Positions 18,190 to 25,014 of a stretch of DNA of 38,437 bases are shown piece after piece; positions within the stretch are counted from its first letter, which is position 1; each line of letters starts with the position of its first letter. A program made the translations under genes and the position numbers. The stretch covers positions 1-38,437 of the forward strand of contig URYK01000025.1 of the NCBI GenBank assembly GCA_900552125.1, read 5' to 3'. Below the pieces are notes generated by a model. The model made no database searches. It was not told the origin of the DNA and was given only the letters and a program-made list of their open reading frames with translations. The stretch is from an uncultured Solobacterium sp. (lineage in GTDB: Bacteria; Bacillota_I; Bacilli_A; Erysipelotrichales; Erysipelotrichaceae).

Positions 18190-18241
18190 ACGTATTTTTA
18201 CGTAAAAAAGTATTTCAATACGTATTTTTACGTGTTATAAT
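18190..18241 (+). promoter_or_regulatory. hicAB promoter with two identical operator boxes
   Basis: TTTCAA (18213-18218), a 17-nt spacer and TATAAT (18236-18241). The 14-bp box ACGTATTTTTACGT, itself an inverted repeat (ACGTA/TACGT), occurs at 18190-18203 and again at 18220-18233, exactly 30 bp apart. The second box fills the spacer between -35 and -10. HicB carries a ribbon-helix-helix-like tail, so binding here would repress its own operon. Confidence 0.8.
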
Positions 18242-18272
18242 ATAAATGTGATAAGGGAAAGGAGATAACATC

Positions 18273-18467
18273 ATGCCAATGACGTCTAAGGAAATGATCA
18301 AGTTCCTTAAAAAGAACGGATTTGTTGTCCTAAGACAAAAAGGTACTTCTCATATCCAAATGAGAAATCCAGTCACAGGTAAACAAACTACCGTACCCAA
18401 TCACGGTTCTAAAACCTTACATAAAGGTTTAGAACAAGAAATTTTAAAGCAGGCAGGGCTAAAATAG
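18273..18467 (+). CDS. hicA: HicA toxin (mRNA interferase)
   Basis: This 64-residue protein is a double-stranded RNA-binding-like toxin that cuts mRNA. It shows the HicA pattern: MTSKEMIKFLKKNGFVVLRQKGTSHIQMRNP, where the His in GTSH is the catalytic residue, then TTVPNHGSKTLHKGLEQEILKQAGL. The SD AAAGGAG is 8 nt before ATG. HicB follows 32 nt later on the same strand. Confidence 0.95.
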   Translation: MPMTSKEMIKFLKKNGFVVLRQKGTSHIQMRNPVTGKQTTVPNHGSKTLHKGLEQEILKQAGLK

Positions 18468-18499
18468 CTCTATCTGCTCATATTCAAGGAGGTAAAAAC

Positions 18500-18898
18500 A
18501 TGGAAGGAAAATTATTTTATCCAGCTGTTTTTCATAAAGAAGGAGACGGTTATTGGGTATCTTTTCCTGATGTTCCTGAGGCACTAACTGAAGGAGATAA
18601 TATGCAGGAAGCTTATAAAATGGCTGTTGATTGTTTAGGATTAGCACTTACGGTTAAAATTGATGAAAATGTTCCATTACCTACGCCATCCGTTTTCGAG
18701 AATATCGAACTACAAGATAACGAATTTCTAGTAGTTGTTGAATTTGATTTTCTTGATTATAAAAAACAAACCAGTTCTAGAGCTGTTAAGAAAACCCTCA
18801 GTATTCCTGAATGGTTAAATAAAGAAGCTTTAGATAAAGGAATTAACTTCTCTCAAGTATTACAGGAAGCTCTTATAGAAAAGCTTCGCTCCCTTTAA
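18500..18898 (+). CDS. hicB: HicB antitoxin
   Basis: 132 residues. The N-terminal domain (about 1-65: FYPAVFHKEGDGYWVSFPDVPEALTEGD) is the HicB partial RNase H-like fold that blocks HicA. The C-terminal part (about 95-132: LSIPEWLNKEALDKGINFSQVLQEAL) looks like a ribbon-helix-helix DNA-binding domain. It is preceded by AAGGAGG and closed by a strong terminator. The pair looks intact and active, unlike the type III relic further along. Confidence 0.94.
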   Translation: MEGKLFYPAVFHKEGDGYWVSFPDVPEALTEGDNMQEAYKMAVDCLGLALTVKIDENVPLPTPSVFENIELQDNEFLVVVEFDFLDYKKQTSSRAVKKTLSIPEWLNKEALDKGINFSQVLQEALIEKLRSL

Positions 18899-18930
18899 TA
18901 TGAACGAAATACTCCTACAAATTCCATATG

Positions 18931-18975
18931 ATAAAAGGCAATGCAATTAGTATCTCTAACAGCATTGCCTTTTAT
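18931..18975. terminator. Bidirectional terminator between hicB and deoB
   Basis: A perfect 14-bp stem ATAAAAGGCAATGC / GCATTGCCTTTTAT around a 17-nt loop. It serves hicB on the plus strand and deoB (stop at 18977) on the minus strand. Confidence 0.92.
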
Positions 18976-18976
18976 A

Positions 18977-20164
18977 TTATTTCAATTGATCTAAATAGCT
19001 CTTCCCAATTGTTCCTTCTGGCATTTCTACTCCAAAATTATCTGCAATTGTTGCGCCAATATTAGCAAATGTATCGCATAATGGAAGTAAGCCATGTCCT
19101 TTCATACTTGGACTATATGCTAAGAACGGAACCATTTCTTTTGTATGATCTGTTCCTTTAAATGTTGGGTCATTTCCATGATCAGCAGTTATGATTAACA
19201 AATCATCTTCTTGTAATTTTTCCAACACAATTCCTAGTTTTTCATCAAAACGTTCTAGTTCTTCACCATAACCAACAGGATTTCTACGATGTCCCCATAA
19301 AGCATCAAAATCTACTAGATTTACAAAACATAAACCAGTAAAATCCTGATCCATTACTTCAATGGTCTGTTCCATACCATGTACACTGCTTTTTGATTTT
19401 AAAGCCTGTGTAATCCCTTCACCATCAAAGATATCTTTAATCTTACCAATGCTTATAACATCATAGTTATTTGCCTTTAATGCATCTAAAGCTGTTTTCC
19501 CATATGGTTTTAAAGCATAGTCATGGCGATTGCTAGTACGTTTGAATTCACCTTTTTTCTTTCCTGTGTAAGGTCTAGCAATGATTCTTCCAACTTTCCA
19601 TTCATCACGCATTGTCAATTCTCTAGCAATTTCACAATATTTATATAGTGTCTCTACACCCATTGTTTCTTCATTTCCACAGATCTGTAAAACTGAATCC
19701 GCAGAAGTATAAACAATTAAATCACCTTTTTCGATTTCCTGTTCTGCTAGTTCATCTAAAATCTCTGTACCACTGGCGGATTTATTACCGATAATATGGC
19801 GACCTGTACGTTTTTCTAATTCATCAATTAGTTCTTTTGGGAAACCTGTATCTGTGAAAGTTTTAAATGGTTTTGTGATATGAAGACCCATCATTTCCCA
19901 ATGACCAGTCATTGTATCTTTTCCAACACTAGCTTCCAGCATCTTTGTATAGTATGCCATTGGTTCTTTCACTGCTTCAACATGTGTTAACGGATGAAGG
20001 TTTGCTAAACCTAATTTTGCTAGATTAGGGATTTGGAAATTTGGCATATGTTCATCAATATGACCTAACGTATCGCATCCTTCATCATCATATTCGGCAG
20101 CATTTGGCATTGCGCCTACTCCTAAAGAGTCAATTACAATCGTAAATATTCTTTTATATTTCAT
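18977..20164 (-). CDS. deoB: Phosphopentomutase
   Basis: This 395-residue cytosolic enzyme of the alkaline phosphatase superfamily interconverts (deoxy)ribose 1-phosphate and 5-phosphate. Metal-binding and active-site blocks are visible: [12 protein letters not shown] at the N-terminus, [15 protein letters not shown] in the middle, [12 protein letters not shown], and [10 protein letters not shown] and GTDHTKE near the C-terminus. The length is typical. It is 17 nt downstream of deoD in the same operon, so that ribose 1-phosphate from PNP feeds straight into the pentose phosphate pathway. Confidence 0.97.
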   Translation of the reverse strand: MKYKRIFTIVIDSLGVGAMPNAAEYDDEGCDTLGHIDEHMPNFQIPNLAKLGLANLHPLTHVEAVKEPMAYYTKMLEASVGKDTMTGHWEMMGLHITKPFKTFTDTGFPKELIDELEKRTGRHIIGNKSASGTEILDELAEQEIEKGDLIVYTSADSVLQICGNEETMGVETLYKYCEIARELTMRDEWKVGRIIARPYTGKKKGEFKRTSNRHDYALKPYGKTALDALKANNYDVISIGKIKDIFDGEGITQALKSKSSVHGMEQTIEVMDQDFTGLCFVNLVDFDALWGHRRNPVGYGEELERFDEKLGIVLEKLQEDDLLIITADHGNDPTFKGTDHTKEMVPFLAYSPSMKGHGLLPLCDTFANIGATIADNFGVEMPEGTIGKSYLDQLK

Positions 20165-20181
20165 ATACTATCTCCTCATTC

Positions 20182-20898
20182 TTATAGAGAAATTGCAGCT
20201 TCTAAAGCAACTAGCATCATATCATTAAATGAAGTCTGACGTTCTTCTGCTGTTGTTTCTGCATGTGTTACTAAAGAATCACTGATAGTTACTAAACATG
20301 CTGCATGTTTATTTAAAATTTTTGCATTGTGGAATAATGCATAGCTTTCCATTTCAACACATACACAATTATGTTTACTATAGAATTCTTCATGTCCATC
20401 AACATTATCTTCATGATAGAAAACATCACTTGAATGAATTCTAGCTTTTGTAACTTCCTTACCTACTGTTTCCGCAGCTTTCTCAATTACTTCATTTAAG
20501 TGTTCACTAGGTAACTGAATATCTCCATCTACATCAGCCTGTGCTTTCGCAAATGTAGATTCACTCCATGCACTATCTGCTAATACGATATCAAATAAGT
20601 TTAAAGAATCTGTGTAAGCTCCTGCACTACCGATACGAATAATATTATCTACATCATAAAATTTATATAGTTCATAAGAATAGATTCCAATACTAGGCAT
20701 TCCCATACCACTTCCCATTACAGATACTTTTTTACCTTTATATGTTCCTGTGTATCCAAACATATTACGTACAGTATTAAACTGCACTGGGTTTTCTAGA
20801 TAAGTTTCCGCAATATATTTTGCACGTAATGGATCTCCTGGCATTAATACAGTTTTTGCGATATCGCCTTTATTGGCAGCGTTATGTGGTGTTGACAT
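20182..20898 (-). CDS. deoD: Purine-nucleoside phosphorylase, DeoD type
   Basis: This 238-residue hexameric enzyme cleaves purine (deoxy)nucleosides with phosphate to the base and (deoxy)ribose 1-phosphate. VLMPGDPLRAKYIAET holds the phosphate-binding residues; GSGMGMPSIGIYSYEL, RIGSAGA and VEMESYALF are the conserved core; the Asp in TISDSLV is the expected catalytic acid. The SD AAAGGAGG is 8 nt before ATG. It leads the deoD-deoB operon and is divergent from a Crp/Fnr-type regulator. Confidence 0.97.
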   Translation of the reverse strand: MSTPHNAANKGDIAKTVLMPGDPLRAKYIAETYLENPVQFNTVRNMFGYTGTYKGKKVSVMGSGMGMPSIGIYSYELYKFYDVDNIIRIGSAGAYTDSLNLFDIVLADSAWSESTFAKAQADVDGDIQLPSEHLNEVIEKAAETVGKEVTKARIHSSDVFYHEDNVDGHEEFYSKHNCVCVEMESYALFHNAKILNKHAACLVTISDSLVTHAETTAEERQTSFNDMMLVALEAAISL

Positions 20899-20964
20899 AA
20901 ATAATTTCCTCCTTTAAATATAATTTCATTTACAAGCATAATCGCTTGCATTTTTTACATTATT

Positions 20965-20993
20965 ATCATACTATAAGGACAATAGATAAAAAA
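20965..20993 (-). promoter_or_regulatory. Predicted deoD-deoB promoter
   Basis: On the minus strand TATGAT (20970-20965) is the -10, with a poor -35 (TTTTTT, 20993-20988) at 17 nt. The weak -35 suits a promoter that needs an activator. The predicted start of transcription is near 20958. Confidence 0.55.
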
Positions 20994-21006
20994 GGACATT
21001 TGTCCT
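20993..21006. promoter_or_regulatory. Crp/Fnr-type operator palindrome AGGACA-TT-TGTCCT
   Basis: A perfect 6-bp inverted repeat with a 2-nt centre, plus a third half-site AGGACA at 20976-20981. Its centre lies at -41.5 from the predicted deoD start, the class II activator position, and about 23 nt before the start codon of the divergent regulator, which would also allow autoregulation. Confidence 0.7.
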
Positions 21007-21028
21007 GTTTTTGAAAAAAGGAGAGTAT

Positions 21029-21718
21029 ATGGCGACATTAGTTGAACTTCTTACAAATACAGATGAATTGTATCATTCACTATTAAAACAAATGTTTTTA
21101 CATTGTCCTAAAGATATTATGGATCAGATTCAGCTCATTCATTTATCCAAAAATCGAAATCTGATTTCTACCTATCAATCCAGCAGTGCTGTTTACATCT
21201 TACTGCAGGGAAAACTTGCCGCAATTGAAGAAAGAGTCGTAAACATACGATATAGTTTTACAGAGTTACATCCTATTGATATTGTTGGGGATTATGAACT
21301 ATTTACAGAAATTGAAGGATATTACGTGACACTGCAGACGAAAGATGATTCCATTCTGGCAAAACTTACAAGTGCTACATATCTTCAGTGGATGAAACAG
21401 GACGCAAATGCTCTTTTTCTACGCACACAGATGTTAATGAAAGAACTATCTACCCAGACTCAGCTGCAAAGACAATTATTATTCATGGATAATCGTACAA
21501 GACTATTGCTTTTCTTAACTCGTATGTTACCTGCAAATGGAGGTATGTTATCAATCACTAGAGAAACACTCGCTTCACAGATTGGCTGTAGTGTACGAAC
21601 ATGTAATCGTATGATAGCATCTTTATCTAAAGAGGGACTCCTTACCTGTATTCATGGAAAAGTGCATGTAGATAAAAAACAATTATCGAAAATAAAACAA
21701 AAGCTGGAGGAATTATGA
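21029..21718 (+). CDS. Crp/Fnr family transcriptional regulator
   Basis: 229 residues from the ATG at 21029 (AGGAG 5 nt upstream; a TTG at 21011 lies before the SD). An N-terminal cyclic-nucleotide-type beta barrel (about 10-125) is joined by a long helix to a C-terminal winged helix (about 160-225) with TRETLASQIGCSVRTCNRMI as the recognition region. There is no four-Cys Fe-S cluster pattern, so it is not an oxygen-sensing Fnr in the E. coli sense. Divergent from deoD, it is the likely ligand-responsive controller of nucleoside salvage; the ligand is unknown. Confidence 0.88.
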   Translation: MATLVELLTNTDELYHSLLKQMFLHCPKDIMDQIQLIHLSKNRNLISTYQSSSAVYILLQGKLAAIEERVVNIRYSFTELHPIDIVGDYELFTEIEGYYVTLQTKDDSILAKLTSATYLQWMKQDANALFLRTQMLMKELSTQTQLQRQLLFMDNRTRLLLFLTRMLPANGGMLSITRETLASQIGCSVRTCNRMIASLSKEGLLTCIHGKVHVDKKQLSKIKQKLEEL

Positions 21719-21729
21719 TCTCCAGCTTT
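21700..21729. terminator. Bidirectional terminator between the regulator and HAD genes
   Basis: AAAGCTGGAG (21700-21709) and CTCCAGCTTT (21720-21729) form a perfect 10-bp stem whose loop contains the regulator's TGA stop. The minus-strand HAD stop overlaps the other arm. Confidence 0.85.
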
Positions 21730-22372
21730 AATTAATGATATCTCTACATTCTGAAATATGATCTACAACAGGACAACCTGTACGTTTCAACTTTCCTTTA
21801 TCTTCATGCCCATTTGCGATTAATATACAATGACAGCCTGCACCATGTGCTACTTCACTATCATGTACGCTATCACCAATAAACACAACCTCATCTGGAT
21901 TCAGATGACTTTCTTTCACAAAACGTTTCGCAAGTTCTGCTTTAGAATGTGCTTGTATATTATCCAATCCACGAATCTGATCAAAATAGCCTTTGATATC
22001 ATAATTATTTAATTGTTCATGAAGAAAAGATAAATTACTAGCACTTAATAAATATTGTCTCAATCCACGATTACGTAGCTCTGATAGCATTTCTGTAACT
22101 CCTTCATGTAAAGAACACTGCATACTATGAGGCTGATAATAACGCATATATTCTTCCGCAAGAACAGAAAATGGAGTTTTCTCAAAATCAAATCCAACTT
22201 TTTTATAATATTCAATTACTGGAAACTGAAAATATTTTCGATATTCGCTCTTATCTAAAACCAAAGGAAGTTTTTCTTTCCTCAAAATCCAGTTTAAAGC
22301 TTCCATACTAACATCTATATCATCTAACAAGGTCCCATTCCAGTCCCATACAACATGTTTTATATTTTTCAT
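21728..22372 (-). CDS. HAD superfamily hydrolase (phosphatase)
   Basis: 214 residues with the HAD motifs: nucleophile Asp10 in WDWNGTLLDD (motif I; Asn at +2 instead of Asp), SASN (motif II), the Lys in AHSKAELAKRF (motif III) and GDSVHDSEVAHGAG (motif IV). A helical cap follows motif I (about 15-85). This is phosphoglycolate-phosphatase-like, but the substrate is not determined. It has its own promoter; the start is behind AGGAGG. Confidence 0.85.
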   Translation of the reverse strand: MKNIKHVVWDWNGTLLDDIDVSMEALNWILRKEKLPLVLDKSEYRKYFQFPVIEYYKKVGFDFEKTPFSVLAEEYMRYYQPHSMQCSLHEGVTEMLSELRNRGLRQYLLSASNLSFLHEQLNNYDIKGYFDQIRGLDNIQAHSKAELAKRFVKESHLNPDEVVFIGDSVHDSEVAHGAGCHCILIANGHEDKGKLKRTGCPVVDHISECRDIIN

Positions 22373-22400
22373 ACTACACCTCCTGATGTAAGTAAGCTTT

Positions 22401-22430
22401 ATTATACAACAACATCGAAGCCTTATGCAA
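22401..22430 (-). promoter_or_regulatory. Promoter of the HAD hydrolase gene
   Basis: On the minus strand TTGCAT (22430-22425), an 18-nt spacer and TATAAT (22406-22401). Confidence 0.75.
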
Positions 22431-22474
22431 TTTTTATACCAGCATAATATAATATATTATATCAGTAATAATGT

Positions 22475-22945
22475 TTAATTGCCCTCTCTAAGCTTCTTCA
22501 AAATCATCATAACATCTGGCTGAGTTGAAGTGAATTTTATACCACGTTTTAACATGGCTATGACTTTTCTCGCTTTCTTTTCAATCTCTTTGGCTGTATG
22601 CTCACTTGTCAACAGTAAATGATTCCCAGCTATTGTATATTCTCGTTCTATGTAACTTTCTGTTATTGGAAACATATCTTGTATCAAAAATGCACTTTCT
22701 CTGTTGTCATCCAATTTAACAATATGAATAATATCGCAAGGTTTTCCAGCTTTTTCTTTTTTTCTTCATAATCTCTCTATATTTATCAATGTGACTGGAT
22801 AACGTATCATCCAATATATCCCTAAATTTGTGTCTTCATAGCAATAATAATGAGGTCTATTTTCTTTCTTATTCCCCTTAAGACATGGATCTTGCATATC
22901 TTCAAAAAATTTATCCTTGATTATATAAAAGCCTGTTTTTTTTAT
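22475..22945 (-). pseudogene. Decayed type III toxin gene (CptN/ToxN-like endoribonuclease)
   Basis: Three frames read in order rebuild a single 156-residue protein. Frame 1 starts at ATA (22943-22945), placed 7 nt after AAGGGG where an ATG should be, and reads TGFYIIKDKFFEDMQDP, LKGNK, ENRPHYYCYEDT, GIYWMI. A lost C near 22804 shifts the frame; restoring it gives PLSSHIDKYREIMKKK. An extra A in the A7 run (22757-22763) shifts it back; removing it gives EKAGKPCDIIHIVKLDDNR, FLIQDMFPITESYIEREYT, then TAKEIEKKARKVIAMLKRGI and TQPDVM to the stop. The last 79 codons remain open. Family assignment is from memory of CptIN-like toxins and from the locus layout (antitoxin RNA and terminator directly upstream). 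Confidence 0.75.
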
Positions 22946-22965
22946 TTATCTTCCCCTTATTATGT

Positions 22966-22996
22966 AAAAAGTTCTTCGCCAAAAAGGCGAAGAACT
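22966..22996 (-). terminator. Terminator between antitoxin RNA and toxin pseudogene
   Basis: On the minus strand AGTTCTTCGCC and GGCGAAGAACT form a perfect 11-bp stem with a five-T loop and a T tract. In type III systems such a hairpin sets the RNA-to-toxin ratio by partial read-through. Confidence 0.92.
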
Positions 22997-23049
22997 AAAC
23001 TTTCAACCCAACCATTTATATACCGCATATCGGTCAGCGGTAAACTTTC
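22996..23049 (-). repeat. 45-nt repeat unit of the antitoxin RNA
   Basis: TAAACTTTC (plus-strand sense) occurs at 22996-23004 and 23041-23049, setting a 45-nt period. Only about 1.2 units exist. Confidence 0.75.
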
Positions 23050-23060
23050 TTTGTAATTAC

Positions 23061-23089
23061 ATTTTAGCAAAGCAAAAATAGAAAGTCAA
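23061..23089 (-). promoter_or_regulatory. Promoter of the antitoxin RNA
   Basis: On the minus strand TTGACT (23089-23084), a 17-nt spacer and TAAAAT (23066-23061). The predicted start is near 23054, just before the repeat unit. The strength fits an abundant antitoxin RNA. Confidence 0.82.
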
Positions 23090-23121
23090 GCGAGTTTTCT
23101 ATAATGATCCTATATCTATAA

Positions 23122-25014
23122 TTAACTTAAATTAAATGCTGATGAAGCACTTTTCTTTTCGTAGTATTGTGCTTGTGCATGCCATAATTCATAATATTTT
23201 CCATTTGTATCTTTTAACAATTCATCATGTGTTCCCTTTTGAATAATTGCGCCTTCATTAAAGACCATGATTTCATCACAAAACTTACAGGAAGATAAAC
23301 GATGACTAATATATATAGCTGTTTTATCTCCAACAATCTTATTTAAATTAGCATAGATTTCAGATTCTGCAATTGGATCTAAGGCAGCAGTAGGCTCATC
23401 CAAGATAAGAAATGGTGCATCTTTGTATAAAGCTCTGGCAATAGCAATTTTTTGTGCTTCCCCACCAGATATATCTACACCTTCTTTATCTAAATCTTTA
23501 TATAAATAGGTATCTAACATTTTAGACATTTTCTTTAATCGATCATCAAAGCCTGCATCATTCAATGCTTTCTCTACTTTACTTTCATCATAGTTTAACG
23601 ATGTCGCAATATTTTGTCCTAGAGGTAAAGCAAATAGCTGAAAATCCTGAAATACAATAGAGAAGATATCCATATAATCATCATAACGATATTTTCGTAT
23701 ATCAATACCATTTAATAAAATCTGTCCTTCATCAGGATCATATAATCGGCATAACAGTTTAATAAAGGTTGTTTTTCCGCTCCCATTCATCCCAACAATT
23801 GCTAGACGTCTTCCAACCTGAAACTTCACATTCACATGTCGTAAAACATAGGTATCACTACCTGGATATTTAAATGATACATCCTTAAACTCTATTTCAT
23901 ATTTTCGATCCATTCGTTTTTCTGTAGTAAGACTGCCTTGATACATCTTATTAGGAATATCAAGAAATGCAAAGCATTTTTCTAGTGTATGTTCATTTAT
24001 TCGCATTCTTCCCAATGTTCTCAGCATTCCAGAAAATCCAATAAATAAATTGGTAATAGCCCCAACATACTGCGTAACTGAACCTACTCCAAATGCTCCT
24101 CCCCATGCTTTTAAACATACATATAAATAAATTACTCCTGTAAATACCATGGAAATACTCTCAGATAAAGCTTTCCATAAACCCATAGGACCTTTGGCAT
24201 ATCGTGCACAGATAGATGTTATAGATATCCCCAACATATTCTTTACATAGTCTGAAATAATTTTGTCCTGCTCATAAATACGTATTTCTTCTGCTTTTTT
24301 TCGATTTCTAGGTAAGTCACAATAGAAATCAGCAATACGATTTCCTAACAAAACAGCTTCTGTCCCTTTGAGAAAGTATTCATTGGCCTTAGTAGTAAAG
24401 ATAGGAGATAATATCGCAATCAATAACATAACTCCAATGATTATGAATATGCAAAATGGTGAATTAAGAAATGTCAATGGACTTGTTTTTGGCACAGGTA
24501 AAAGAAACAATGTAATAGATAGACTAATCCCACCTATAATCTGAAAGAAAGCAGTAATCAATTCCCGATAATAAGAAATAGTATGATAAGTACCCCAGCC
24601 GGAATAGTTTCTAGTCTGTTGAATATTAGATAATAAATCCTGTGCATAAGAGCTTTCTATATCGGTATAATCCATTGAAATCATTTTATCCATATAAATT
24701 TTTTCATCTAAATCATATAACTTATCATATTCAACATTTTGCTTGTGTTGAAAAATAGCTTTTAATAGTTCTAAAATTGATGAAACTATAATGATGAACA
24801 CTACCCATTTGCCTAATTCTTCGACATTTCGATTACCAGATAATTCATTAATGAATTGTGCTGAAAGCCAAATAGTAGAGTAAGGAAGTATCGCAGTAAC
24901 AAGCGAATGCAGAGTAATAATAATAAAGATTTGTGGTCGAAAATTCCAATATAATTTCCAAGAACGAATAGTATCATTCCATACTTGCCACATTGAATAC
25001 TTCTTCTCTTCCAT
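23122..25014 (-). CDS. ABC exporter half-transporter, second subunit
   Basis: About 630 residues from the ATG at 25014 (AAGGAG 9 nt upstream; the frame is open 21 codons further up but that part has no SD). Six membrane helices (about 25-340) are followed by a nucleotide-binding domain: Walker A VGMNGSGKTTF, signature ISGGEAQKIAIARAL, Walker B FLILDEPTAALDP and SHRLSS. Its 5' end overlaps the upstream ABC gene by 41 nt, so the two are coupled and should form a heterodimeric exporter. The substrate (drug, peptide or lipid) is unknown. Confidence 0.88.
   Translation of the reverse strand: MEEKKYSMWQVWNDTIRSWKLYWNFRPQIFIIITLHSLVTAILPYSTIWLSAQFINELSGNRNVEELGKWVVFIIIVSSILELLKAIFQHKQNVEYDKLYDLDEKIYMDKMISMDYTDIESSYAQDLLSNIQQTRNYSGWGTYHTISYYRELITAFFQIIGGISLSITLFLLPVPKTSPLTFLNSPFCIFIIIGVMLLIAILSPIFTTKANEYFLKGTEAVLLGNRIADFYCDLPRNRKKAEEIRIYEQDKIISDYVKNMLGISITSICARYAKGPMGLWKALSESISMVFTGVIYLYVCLKAWGGAFGVGSVTQYVGAITNLFIGFSGMLRTLGRMRINEHTLEKCFAFLDIPNKMYQGSLTTEKRMDRKYEIEFKDVSFKYPGSDTYVLRHVNVKFQVGRRLAIVGMNGSGKTTFIKLLCRLYDPDEGQILLNGIDIRKYRYDDYMDIFSIVFQDFQLFALPLGQNIATSLNYDESKVEKALNDAGFDDRLKKMSKMLDTYLYKDLDKEGVDISGGEAQKIAIARALYKDAPFLILDEPTAALDPIAESEIYANLNKIVGDKTAIYISHRLSSCKFCDEIMVFNEGAIIQKGTHDELLKDTNGKYYELWHAQAQYYEKKSASSAFNLS

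Larger units (their letters stand above)
22966..23054 (-). ncRNA. Putative type III antitoxin RNA (about 89 nt)
   Basis: Transcribed on the minus strand from a near-perfect promoter to a strong terminator. It holds one full 45-nt unit beginning GAAAGTTTA, plus a 9-10 nt start of a second unit that runs into the terminator stem. Inside the unit TACCGC (23042-23037) pairs with GCGGTA (23026-23021); the loop contains GACC, which can pair with GGTT a few bases downstream, giving an H-type pseudoknot as in ToxI/CptI units. The toxin-like pseudogene lies just past the terminator, as in type III systems. Structure is by eye. Confidence 0.7.

Noticed and set aside
18459..18647. Minus-strand frame over the hicA-hicB junction
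   Set aside because: Antisense to two well-defined genes.
22996..23049. CRISPR-like repeat
   Set aside because: Only one full unit and a 9-nt partial copy, no spacers; the structure fits a type III antitoxin RNA. No CRISPR array was seen anywhere in the window.
22850..23056. Plus-strand open frame across the antitoxin RNA
   Set aside because: It is antisense to a promoter-RNA-terminator unit and a pseudogene, with no SD.
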